From Winogradskyella aurantiaca (GTDB lineage Bacteria; Bacteroidota; Bacteroidia; Flavobacteriales; Flavobacteriaceae): a stretch of DNA of 64,000 bases. The first letter of the stretch is position 1. Each line of letters begins with the position of its first letter. The position numbers were made by a program, and so were the translations under genes. This document shows, in pieces, positions 44,484 to 51,352 of the stretch. The stretch covers positions 558,001 through 622,000 of the forward strand of contig NZ_QKTV01000001.1 in NCBI RefSeq assembly GCF_003362725.1, read 5' to 3'. The notes under the pieces were generated by a model. It ran no database searches. It was given only the letters and a program-made list of their open reading frames with translations, and was not told the origin of the DNA.

Positions 44484-45191
44484 ATGAACTGTATAATCAT
44501 TGACGATGAAGCGGCTGCAAGAGCAATCATAAGTCAGCTATGTGGCCAAGCTCCACAAGTGAATGTCATTGAAGAATTTCCTAACGCTATTCAAGCCATC
44601 AAATTCTTAAACCAGAATGAAGTAGATCTTATTTTTCTAGATATTCATATGCCTGATTTTACAGGGTTTGATTTTATTGAAACGATAAAAAACCCTCCTA
44701 AAATTATACTTACAACATCGGATACTAACTTTGCTATCCAGGCATTTGAGTATGATTGTATAGTTGACTATTTAGTCAAGCCTATTTCGCTCGAGCGCTT
44801 TCAAAAGGCCATAAATAAAGCTGAGGCTTCTTCCGTAAATGCCTCCTCAAATTCCTCGGATAAGGTAGAGACGACCTCAGGTAATGATTTGTATGTGAAT
44901 ATAGACCGTAGGCTTATTAAAATAAATATTCCAAGTATTTACTTAGTGGAAGCACAAGGAGACTACATAAGGGTGAAAACTGAAAATAAGAACTACACCG
45001 TTCACTCAACTTTGAAGAAAATTAAAGAGAAATTGCCTGACTCCATCTTTCTTAAGGTTCACAGGTCATATATAATAAATATCAATAAAATAGTTGATAT
45101 CGAGGATAATAGCGTTTTAATTAAGAAGGATATTATTCCTGTTTCTCGTTCCAATCGACCTGAACTTATGAGGCGCCTCAATATGCTTTAA
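44484..45191 (+). CDS. LytTR-family response regulator
   Basis: 235 residues. Receiver with IIDDEAAARAI and phosphoacceptor Asp53 in IFLDIHMPDFTGFDFI; LytTR DNA-binding domain from about residue 135 (YLVEAQGDYIRVKTENKNYT, FLKVHRSYIININKI, VPVSRS-like end). It is the output of the H-NOX relay. LytTR proteins bind pairs of ~9-bp direct repeats 21-22 bp apart. Boxes of that kind occur three times in the 2.3 kb just downstream and twice before the barrel gene at 25.0 kb. Confidence 0.93.
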   Translation: MNCIIIDDEAAARAIISQLCGQAPQVNVIEEFPNAIQAIKFLNQNEVDLIFLDIHMPDFTGFDFIETIKNPPKIILTTSDTNFAIQAFEYDCIVDYLVKPISLERFQKAINKAEASSVNASSNSSDKVETTSGNDLYVNIDRRLIKINIPSIYLVEAQGDYIRVKTENKNYTVHSTLKKIKEKLPDSIFLKVHRSYIININKIVDIEDNSVLIKKDIIPVSRSNRPELMRRLNML

Positions 45192-45555
45192 GATTTAGTT
45201 TTCGGTTTTTCCTTTAGTTCCTGCTAGCTGTTGTTTAACTGCATTGTTATTCTTCATGTTCCAATTCGTTTTGCAAACAATAGGCTAAGTATTCATTATC
45301 TGTAAATAGACTACCACATTTATTTCGAGATACTAGGTTTAATAAAAACTAATCAACACAAAACCTTCTAATATCGTATCCCTTTTTATTCTAATCAGAG
45401 CGTAGCCGATTAACTGTATATAATATTCTTTAAAAGACACTAAAATGCTATTCGTCGAAATATAAATGTTTTCCAGTACTAGAGATTTACTTTAGTATTC
45501 AAAATAATCTTAACTGTTAATAGAATTTGAACAAAAGTAATTTAACATAAAAACG
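45192..45555. other. Intergenic region after the H-NOX operon
   Basis: No gene in 364 AT-rich bases. Toward its end it holds the LytTR-like box (45451) and start region (45505) of the 65-residue gene. No clear terminator for the operon was seen. Confidence 0.5.
45451..45459 (+). promoter_or_regulatory. LytTR-like box TTCGTCGAA before the 65-residue gene
   Basis: TTCGTCGAA, 45 bases before TAATC at 45505. The partner box expected 22 bp upstream is poor (TTTAAAAGAC), so this is the weakest of the three downstream sites. Confidence 0.5.
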
Positions 45556-45753
45556 ATGGAAACAAAAACAAACTATATAACAGAAATAATTGAAGAGCTA
45601 AAAGGCCTTCCTGATTATAATGATTTAGACAATGATGATAAACAAGTTGGATACTTAGAAGGGGTTTGCGATTGTATAAATGTAATTGTGAAACATTCAG
45701 ATAGAATTTTGGAAAGGTGTGGAAAAATTTATCAGAAAATTGAGAATATTTAA
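45556..45753 (+). CDS. Small acidic protein of unknown function
   Basis: 65 residues: METKTNYITEIIEELKGLPD, an acidic linker (YNDLDNDDKQVG), then a Cys-containing helix (LEGVCDCINVIVKHSDRIL). No signal peptide or known motif. It looks coding because of its balanced amino acid use and because a LytTR-like promoter precedes it; a longer frame on the opposite strand (45542-45958) has a less protein-like composition. An 8-bp stem GCTTAATA/TATTAAGC follows at 45766-45785 but lacks a T-run. Confidence 0.5.
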   Translation: METKTNYITEIIEELKGLPDYNDLDNDDKQVGYLEGVCDCINVIVKHSDRILERCGKIYQKIENI

Positions 45754-46113
45754 AGCTTTTACCATGCTTAATAATTATATTAAGCAAACTTTGGTACAAA
45801 GCCTTCTTTTGCTCACTAATAAGGGCAGTTCCGCTCATCATATTGATACTTTCATTACTAAATGTCATATAATCAATATGATTATCTTGTGGCTTTTTAG
45901 GCCTCATTATTACAATTATCAAACCGTGCCAATTACATCTTTTAAAAGTAGAATTCAAACTTGAAGAAAGCAGAACGCTTATCTGATATTATTTCACTTT
46001 ATTATCTTAGAATACGATAGTAATTCATGCGATAAGTATAAAAATGATAAATCGGCACAGCGTGTTCTTGAATCATAGGGAGTTATAGACAAACCATATA
46101 TGGATTATATCCC
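45754..46113. other. Gap with inverted repeats
   Basis: No supported gene. Two clean inverted repeats: GCTTAATA/TATTAAGC (45766-45785) flanked by ACCA and TGGT, and CATATTGAT/ATCAATATG (about 45839-45881). A weak LytTR-like box TTCATGCGA lies at 46024-46032, 82 bases before the next gene. Confidence 0.4.
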
Positions 46114-46572
46114 ATGAAGATTGGAATAATTATGATTTTTCAGAATAATGAGAAGAACATTGATTGGAAGTTTTTTTTACAACACCTTGAAAAGTCAAAA
46201 CCTATTAAATTTTGTCTGGTAAACAACGGTAGCACGGATGACACTGGTTTGCTACTAGTAGAGATTACAGAGGGCTGCACAAACGTATCTAGCGTACATA
46301 TAAAGAGATTGAAAAAAGAAAAACTTGCCATAAGGGCTGGGGTGCGGTATTTATGGAATGAGTATGGTATCGAATGTATAGGCTTCGTTAATACTAACGA
46401 TTTTAGAAACAGCCGAGATTTTGAAAGTCTAATGAAAGACCTGGTCTCAAAAGCAAATCATCTCTTATCCTACAAATCTAATACGCATGAAAATTACCAA
46501 TATAAACGGCCCATTTTACAGAGTCTCTTCCCACTTAAAGCTTATTTAGACAGTTCCAGTTTGGACATCTAA
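46114..46572 (+). CDS. Short glycosyltransferase-2-like protein
   Basis: 152 residues. The first half follows the GT2 pattern: MKIGIIMIFQNNEKNIDWKF, then FCLVNNGSTDDTGLLLVEI, as in the nucleotide-sugar binding part of GT-A enzymes. The DxD region expected next reads VNTNDFRNSRDF, so a normal metal site is missing, and the acceptor half of the fold is absent. It could be a truncated gene or a short GT-like protein with another role. No signal peptide. It stands alone in the protein-poor region after the H-NOX operon. Confidence 0.55.
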   Translation: MKIGIIMIFQNNEKNIDWKFFLQHLEKSKPIKFCLVNNGSTDDTGLLLVEITEGCTNVSSVHIKRLKKEKLAIRAGVRYLWNEYGIECIGFVNTNDFRNSRDFESLMKDLVSKANHLLSYKSNTHENYQYKRPILQSLFPLKAYLDSSSLDI

Positions 46573-46819
46573 TCAAGATTAAATTTTATCGCACTTAATC
46601 AGAAATATCTTGTATTACCTTTTAAAGTTTCAGATATATCAGGAAAACTCTCTTGAGCAATTTTAACACGTTTTGAATAAATATCGGCGGTCTATTTAAC
46701 ATCATAGAATTAATTCGTTTAGATTCGTTTTTAGGGATGTTGTTGCTATCATAAATAACTTTAATACGCCTTATTTAGTGTTTGACGCGTAAATGAATTA
46801 GTCTATATAAACAATGTTG

Positions 46820-46850
46820 TTCATCTAAACATCATCTGCTACTCATCGAA
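46820..46850 (+). promoter_or_regulatory. LytTR-like tandem boxes before RNA gene A
   Basis: TTCATCTAA (46820-46828) and CTCATCGAA (46842-46850), 22 bp from start to start; 47 bases then lead to TAATCATTGCTA, the presumed start region of the RNA. Confidence 0.6.
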
Positions 46851-46897
46851 ATAAGTAATAATTCATGAAAATAAAATGGATATTTAAAAGTAATTAG

Positions 46898-47068
46898 TAA
46901 TCATTGCTAATCTTAATTAATTTAATTTTTGTTCCCTAGAGCCGCAAGGCTCTTTAATAAGATTCTTGCGGTTTTATAAAAAAATGTAGATTGATTTATG
47001 GAGTAATTTTAAATAATTTGTTTGGTTGGTTTGGGGAATGTTCTTTTAGCATTCCCTTTCTTTTTTTT
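46898..47068 (+). ncRNA. Structured small RNA A, LytTR-linked
   Basis: About 170 bases. In order: TAATCATTGCTA at the presumed start; hairpin with CCGCAAG/CTTGCGG (46942-46971) followed by TTTT; AAAAATGTAGATT; GGTTGGTT (47024-47031); and a terminator GGGAATG/CATTCCC (47034-47056) with a long T-run. A rival hairpin AGAGCC-GCAA-GGCTCT (46938-46953) shares bases with the first and excludes it. All blocks recur in the same order and spacing in RNA B. No open frame fits. The family was not recognised; the flavobacterial Rfam families such as Flavo-1 should be tested. Confidence 0.55.
47033..47068 (+). terminator. Terminator of RNA A
   Basis: GGGAATG/CATTCCC stem, 9-base loop, followed by TTTCTTTTTTTT. 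Confidence 0.85.
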
Positions 47069-47448
47069 GCACATCGGTATAGAGCAATAAAGTGTCTTTA
47101 AAAACACAGATACATACCGATAATCTACTCAAGAATGTTCAAGACAATAAATATAGCTCGAAGCCATTATTATGTTATAACAGATAAAAATAAAGAAACA
47201 TTTAAAGTATTAAATTAAGGATACATTGATTGGAAATTTTCCTTTGATAATGTCATTAGGTTTATTCATAGTATTAAATCATGCTTTTTTTTGATATTTC
47301 AATATACGTTTTGATAATTTATTGATGTTTTGTTAGTACAAGTTTATCTTAATTATGGTAGCGTATGTTAGAGGGCCAGTTACATAAAGAACTTTTTTAT
47401 AAAGGTATATGGGTCACATAATTCAGGTGGCCGATATAAGTAATACAA

Positions 47449-47479
47449 TTCACCTACACTAAATGTATTATTCATCGAA
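47449..47479 (+). promoter_or_regulatory. LytTR-like tandem boxes before RNA gene B
   Basis: TTCACCTAC (47449-47457) and TTCATCGAA (47471-47479), 22 bp apart; 44 bases then lead to TAATCATTGCTA. Between them CAATTTG (47514-47520) resembles a weak -7 box. Confidence 0.65.
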
Positions 47480-47523
47480 AGGATTGCAAAAATTTTGAAA
47501 TATTTACGACTTTCAATTTGTAT

Positions 47524-47714
47524 TAATCATTGCTAGGAAAATGTGATTAATAAGTGTTCAATAAAACCGCAGGGATTTTTTTTCACTTTCAAAGTTCATG
47601 CGGTTTTTATTCTTAAAAATGTAAATTAATTTCATAAAAAGTTAGGTTGATTGTTTATGAAATGATTTAGTTGGTTGGTTAAAGGAAACGGACTGGGCTC
47701 CGTTTCCTTTTTTA
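47524..47714 (+). ncRNA. Structured small RNA B, LytTR-linked
   Basis: About 190 bases, same plan as RNA A: TAATCATTGCTA; hairpin AAAACCGCA/TGCGGTTTT (about 47563-47607); AAAAATGTAAATT; an extra perfect 10-bp stem ATTTCATAAA/TTTATGAAAT (47629-47663); GGTTGGTT (47673-47680); terminator AGGAAACGGA/TCCGTTTCCT. The terminator stem has a wholly different sequence from that of RNA A but the same place, two bases after GGTTGGTT. Structure is thus kept while sequence has changed. Confidence 0.55.
47683..47714. terminator. Terminator of RNA B, probably bidirectional
   Basis: Perfect 10-bp stem AGGAAACGGA/TCCGTTTCCT, loop CTGGGC, then TTTTTT. It also closes the minus-strand 44-residue gene whose stop lies at 47712. 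Confidence 0.85.
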
Positions 47715-47846
47715 GTTTTTGATATTGCGGTAAAGTGAGCTAATGGGCAGTATGAATACAAGAAACAGATACTTTCCTGTGACTAATCCAAATATGGTAA
47801 TGGCAGCAAGGCCTACCATGATCCAGTTTTTTGTGCTTTGCTTCAT
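47712..47846 (-). CDS. Small membrane protein, 44 residues, leaderless mRNA
   Basis: Starts MKQSTKNWIMVGLAAITIFG, continues into a hydrophobic stretch (LVTGKYLFLVFILPISSLY) and ends RNIKN. Two short membrane helices or one long one. A perfect promoter on the minus strand (TTTG at 47881-47878, 19 bases, TATTTTTG at 47858-47851) ends only four bases before the ATG, so the transcript should begin at or next to the start codon. The frame and promoter together make it a real gene, although no family was recognised. Confidence 0.65.
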   Translation of the reverse strand: MKQSTKNWIMVGLAAITIFGLVTGKYLFLVFILPISSLYRNIKN

Positions 47847-47850
47847 AGGG

Positions 47851-47881
47851 CAAAAATAAATGAGTACCTTAAAGCAGCAAA
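47851..47881 (-). promoter_or_regulatory. Promoter of the 44-residue membrane protein gene
   Basis: Minus strand TTTG-N19-TATTTTTG, a perfect match to the Bacteroidota consensus, ending four bases before the ATG. Confidence 0.8.
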
Positions 47882-47891
47882 AAAAGATCTT

Positions 47892-48161
47892 GTGTTAGAG
47901 ATAAGACCCACTTGTGAAAATTGCAATAAGGCATTACCATTCAACTCAGAGGAAGCCATGATCTGTACCTTCGAATGCACATTTTGTAAAGATTGTGTGG
48001 AGTTACTGGCACATGTTTGTCCTAATTGCGGGGGTGGCTTTGAGAAACGTCCTAAACGTCCAGAATCTTTACTAGAGAAATATCCTGTTTCTGAAAAAAT
48101 AGTATACAAACCTGTAGATTTGGATGTGCATTTTGCCAAACTTGGTAAAAGACATAACTAA
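47892..48161 (+). CDS. DUF1272 zinc-ribbon-like protein
   Basis: 89 residues from a GTG start: LEIRPTCENCNKALPFNSEE, then CTFECTFCKDCVELLAHVCPNCGGGF. The four C-x2-C pairs are the DUF1272 pattern and probably bind one or two zinc ions. The GTG is chosen since family members begin just before LELRPTCE; an in-frame TTG at 47838 would overlap the divergent gene. An ATG at 47860 opens a 12-codon frame ending inside the gene. Converges with the DUF4440 gene, ends overlap by four bases. Confidence 0.8.
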   Translation: MLEIRPTCENCNKALPFNSEEAMICTFECTFCKDCVELLAHVCPNCGGGFEKRPKRPESLLEKYPVSEKIVYKPVDLDVHFAKLGKRHN

Positions 48162-48646
48162 GCTGTCATATCGGCAATGATCTTCCATTCGCCATTGATC
48201 TTTCTAAAGATGATTATAAAGAAACCGCTTGCATGACCTATGTCCCGTGTTAAATAAAATTCACCCATTACATAGTAACTGTTGTCCTCAACTCTAGAAA
48301 TATCATTGATGGTGAACTTTAAAATCCCACTTTCTGCTTTGGTAGGATAGTTTTTCTTGTAATTGGCTAAAGTCTGGTCCCAGCCCTTGGTGAGTCCACT
48401 GGCACTATAAAATTTAAGGTCTTCAGAGTTCCAATAGCCCTGCATAAAGCCTTCGAGGTCGTGATTGTTCCAGGCTGTTTCTTGTTCTTTCATGACCAAC
48501 CTAATACCTGCCTCTGCCTCGTTAGCATCAGTTTGGCTGTAGACTTCCGTATTGGTGTCTGATGATTCTGTAGCCTGAACATCAGCCTTTATACTGATAC
48601 AACTTACTGTAATAATAGCTAGAATAAAATATAATAAGTACCTCAT
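48158..48646 (-). CDS. DUF4440/SnoaL-like lipoprotein
   Basis: 162 residues. Lipobox ITVSC with Cys at about residue 16, an acidic linker, then an NTF2-like fold with QETAWNNHDLEGFMQGYWN and DLKFYSASGLTKGWDQTLA, ending WKIIADMTA. This fold is common in small-molecule binding or isomerase-type proteins. No catalytic pair is certain. A periplasmic or surface lipoprotein; 39 bases after the DUF4407 gene on the same strand. Confidence 0.8.
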   Translation of the reverse strand: MRYLLYFILAIITVSCISIKADVQATESSDTNTEVYSQTDANEAEAGIRLVMKEQETAWNNHDLEGFMQGYWNSEDLKFYSASGLTKGWDQTLANYKKNYPTKAESGILKFTINDISRVEDNSYYVMGEFYLTRDIGHASGFFIIIFRKINGEWKIIADMTA

Positions 48647-48685
48647 TTGTGTAACCTTGTGAGGACTAAATGTACTAACTAATTC

Positions 48686-49786
48686 CTAAAGAATAGACTT
48701 CTGATTTTTGAAAAAGGCATCTGCCTGAAGTTGCATTAACTCTTTGGCTTTTTTATGCTTGTAGGCATAGACTTCCTCCTGATCAGCAATGTCTTCATAA
48801 ACCTTATTATTAAGGCTGTTATCGGCGGTTAAAAGCAATTGGCGTTGGCTCAGTTTTTGCTCGGTCCAGGTTCTAATAGTCGACTCCTGATCTTCAAGTA
48901 AAAAGTCATACTGACCTCTTGGAGATAACAGCTTGGCAAAAATAGGTGAGGTCTCAATGGCTAGAAACAACAGAAATATAAAAAATGAAGGTAGCCAGGG
49001 CAATTGGCTTAAGGCGTTGACTCTAGCCATGAGTCCGTCAAAATTATCGATGATAGGTTGTGTATTAGCTTCGCTTTCTTTTTGAAGTCCTTGAAGGTTG
49101 ACAATCTCAGCTTCAATAGCTGTGATCTTATCTTGAGAACTCTGCTTAAGCTGATTAAGTTCTGCTAAAGCCGCATCGTGTTTGTCCCGTTTCTCTTGAT
49201 AAACGGGACCTTTTCCCAACAATTTGGTCCCCGCGGTGCCTTCTGCTTCAGAAATATAGGTGTCATATAAAGCATCCACTTCACCCTGTTTAGAAGCAAC
49301 GGTATCATTGATTGCAAGAATTTCTGAGCGTAGCTGGGCGATTTGGGGTGTATATTGTTCGGCAATTTGGGATTTGTTGGCGAGCGTTAATTCGTTCTTT
49401 TGCTCTAAAAGCACCTGGTCAATTTCTTTTTGAAAAATCTTTAATTCCAGAGGTTTTGATATCACAATAGCGATAATGACTGCTAACAAGATTCTGGGTG
49501 TGGCTTGTAACAACTCATCTAGCACGTTGTTTCGTTTTTTAATAGTGGACACGATATAGCGGTCCAAATTAAAGATGAGTAACCCCCAAATGAGACCAAA
49601 TCCAATGGCGGTATAGTAGTTGTCAAATACAGTGTACAGTGCATAACTGGCAGCAATGCAAGCCATCAAGGCGGTAAAGAAAACAGTGGCGCCAATTCCG
49701 GCGTATTTGTTTTGTTCCCCTTCCGAACATTCTTTGAGAAGGGCAGTATCAGCTCCGGAGCAGATAATAAAAAATTGCTTAAGCAT
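48686..49786 (-). CDS. DUF4407 membrane protein
   Basis: 366 residues. Opens with FFIICSGADTALLKECSEGE, the DUF4407 signature, then two close membrane helices (about 30-75), a third at ~94-112, a long coiled-coil part (115-250), and a fourth helix near 262-280 before a cytoplasmic tail. Function unknown in the family. Starts 299 bases from the divergent flavoprotein gene. Confidence 0.85.
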   Translation of the reverse strand: MLKQFFIICSGADTALLKECSEGEQNKYAGIGATVFFTALMACIAASYALYTVFDNYYTAIGFGLIWGLLIFNLDRYIVSTIKKRNNVLDELLQATPRILLAVIIAIVISKPLELKIFQKEIDQVLLEQKNELTLANKSQIAEQYTPQIAQLRSEILAINDTVASKQGEVDALYDTYISEAEGTAGTKLLGKGPVYQEKRDKHDAALAELNQLKQSSQDKITAIEAEIVNLQGLQKESEANTQPIIDNFDGLMARVNALSQLPWLPSFFIFLLFLAIETSPIFAKLLSPRGQYDFLLEDQESTIRTWTEQKLSQRQLLLTADNSLNNKVYEDIADQEEVYAYKHKKAKELMQLQADAFFKNQKSIL

Positions 49787-49941
49787 AAGGCTGTTGTTTT
49801 TTGATTGATTGAAGATTAACGCGTTACGATTGGTTATTAGAACGTCATTATTAGTGATTTGTTACAATACTAAAGGCTTATTTCTACTCACGACTTCGTG
49901 TTTTTGACTGTCATATCCATAAAAATCTAGAGTTTGGCTTT

Positions 49942-49955
49942 GTAACAATTGTTAC
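49942..49955. promoter_or_regulatory. Palindrome GTAACAATTGTTAC
   Basis: Perfect 14-bp palindrome in the divergent intergenic region, 131 bases before the flavoprotein ATG. Could bind a dimeric regulator; not assigned. Confidence 0.4.
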
Positions 49956-49990
49956 TTAACTCAGTAAATACAGGGGTTTTGAGCGTTTTT

Positions 49991-50004
49991 ATGATTTTCG
50001 TCAT
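49991..50004 (+). promoter_or_regulatory. Crp/Fnr-like operator ATGATTTTCGTCAT
   Basis: TGA-N6-TCA dyad whose centre is 29.5 bases before the -7 box TAATTTTG (50027-50034). The spacing and the half-sites equal those before the ferredoxin reductase gene at 2.5 kb. Confidence 0.55.
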
Positions 50005-50026
50005 GTTTATCAGGGGCCTTGGCTAG

Positions 50027-50034
50027 TAATTTTG
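50027..50034 (+). promoter_or_regulatory. -7 box (TAATTTTG) of the flavoprotein gene
   Basis: Matches TAnnTTTG; no TTTG -33 box. Leader of about 47 bases before the ATG at 50086. Confidence 0.6.
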
Positions 50035-50085
50035 TAATAGATAATGAAAAGGACATTATCTCATGGAATTTAAAATCTAAGTATT

Positions 50086-51282
50086 ATGAAAACAGCAGTA
50101 ATAATTGGTGGAAATTTTGCAGGAATGACCGCCGCTTTAGAGCTTAAAAGGAAAGACCCTTCATATAAAGTCATAATGATTGATAAATCACCTTTGTTCT
50201 TGTTTATCCCTTCTTTGATATGGGTACCCTTTGGGAGAAGAGATATCAAGGATATTTCATTCAGAAAAGATAAAATATTAGAAAAAAAGGGAGTGGATTT
50301 TGTTCATGCAGAAGCACTTAAAGTCGACCCTGAAAAGCAAATCGTGGCCACAACTAAAGGCGATTATAGTTATGACCATCTGGTCATAGCTACCGGTCCT
50401 AAAGTAAAATATGATGTTGCACCTGGTGTTAAAGACCATTCGTATTACATAGGAACCCCAGATGGTGCTATGAAAACTCGAAAAGCGCTTGAAGCGTTTA
50501 AGAAGAACCCTGGACCCATCGTTATTGGTGCTACACAAAATGCGGGATGTATGGGTGCCGCCTATGAGTTTTTATTTAATATCGAGAAGTGGTTGCGCGA
50601 ACAAAATATTAGAAAGAAAGTAGACCTGTTCTGGATTACCCCAGAGACCTATTTAGGGCACTTTGGAATAGATGGTATGCCAATGGGCGAAACCATGTTG
50701 AAGTCTTTTATGAAGATGTTCAATATTCATTACAGAACGGAAGTAGGTGTAGAGGAAGTAACTGAGAATACCGTGGTACTGACAAACGGTGAAGTTTTAG
50801 AAAGTCGTTTCTCAATGTTAATGCCACCATTTGTTGGGGTGGATTTTGTTACCAATTCTGAAGGATTGGAAGTTAATGCAGCTGGTTATATCCCAGTTAA
50901 TGATACTTATCAACATGTGAAATATAAGAACATTTGGGCGGCAGGAATTGCTGTAGATGTCAAGTTGCCATTTAAACCTGGTAAGGTGCCATTCTCTGGT
51001 CCAAAAACAGGATATCCATCCGATGAAACTGGTAAGGTGGTTGCTGGTAATATTTTAAGGTTTGAAAAGGGTAAAGAACTTAAGGAAAAACCATGGGGTA
51101 AAATACCAGGCTTATGTATCATGGACGCTGGTAAAAAGGAGGTGTGGATTGTGAGCAATCACTTGTTTAAACCAAGAACATTTGCCATTATGATTCCTAA
51201 TGTGTTGTATGACTTCGGTAAAGTACTATTTGAAAAATACTTCCTTTGGAAAACCAGAAACGGACTGTCCTATTTACCATAG
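50086..51282 (+). CDS. Sulfide:quinone oxidoreductase-like flavoprotein
   Basis: 398 residues. FAD motif IIGGNFAGMTAALELKRKDP at the start, a second nucleotide site near residue 142 (IVIGATQNAGCMGAAYEF), and a C-terminal stretch of hydrophobic and basic residues (MIPNVLYDFGKVLFEKYFLW) that may attach to the membrane. The fold is that of SQR/NDH-2/FCSD proteins. One Cys lies in NAGCMG; the full redox-cysteine set of true SQR is not evident, so the sulfide substrate is doubtful. A Crp/Fnr-like site controls the promoter. A terminator follows. Confidence 0.75.
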   Translation: MKTAVIIGGNFAGMTAALELKRKDPSYKVIMIDKSPLFLFIPSLIWVPFGRRDIKDISFRKDKILEKKGVDFVHAEALKVDPEKQIVATTKGDYSYDHLVIATGPKVKYDVAPGVKDHSYYIGTPDGAMKTRKALEAFKKNPGPIVIGATQNAGCMGAAYEFLFNIEKWLREQNIRKKVDLFWITPETYLGHFGIDGMPMGETMLKSFMKMFNIHYRTEVGVEEVTENTVVLTNGEVLESRFSMLMPPFVGVDFVTNSEGLEVNAAGYIPVNDTYQHVKYKNIWAAGIAVDVKLPFKPGKVPFSGPKTGYPSDETGKVVAGNILRFEKGKELKEKPWGKIPGLCIMDAGKKEVWIVSNHLFKPRTFAIMIPNVLYDFGKVLFEKYFLWKTRNGLSYLP

Positions 51283-51307
51283 CCAAGTATAATAATTAGA
51301 CTAAAAT

Positions 51308-51336
51308 AAAAAAGGCCTCGTTCGAGGCCTTTTTTA
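51308..51336. terminator. Bidirectional terminator
   Basis: AAAAAAGGCCTCG/CGAGGCCTTTTTT near-perfect stem with flanking A and T runs; serves the flavoprotein gene and the convergent M56 gene. Confidence 0.92.
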
Positions 51337-51352
51337 TGACGTTAATCTAGGT

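Larger units (their letters stand above)
46573..47711. other. Protein-free region with two paralogous RNA genes
   Basis: 1.1 kb without a credible coding frame. It carries two related structured transcripts (46898-47068 and 47524-47714), each with a LytTR-like tandem box upstream. The rest is AT-rich and shows no further feature. Confidence 0.6.

Noticed and set aside
45542-45958. 138-codon frame on the minus strand opposite the 65-residue gene
   Set aside because: Cys/Leu/Phe-rich ending and Lys/His/Ser-rich body without a known motif; the plus-strand frame has a better start, a promoter and more protein-like composition.
45719-45964. 81-codon frame after the 65-residue gene
   Set aside because: Starts inside that gene in another frame and runs over two inverted repeats; no motif.
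47838-47891. Upstream extension of the DUF1272 gene from a TTG
   Set aside because: It would overlap the divergent 44-residue gene and its promoter; the family starts near the GTG at 47892.
50086-51282. Firm naming as sulfide:quinone oxidoreductase
   Set aside because: The full redox-active cysteine set of SQR was not found; only the fold is supported.
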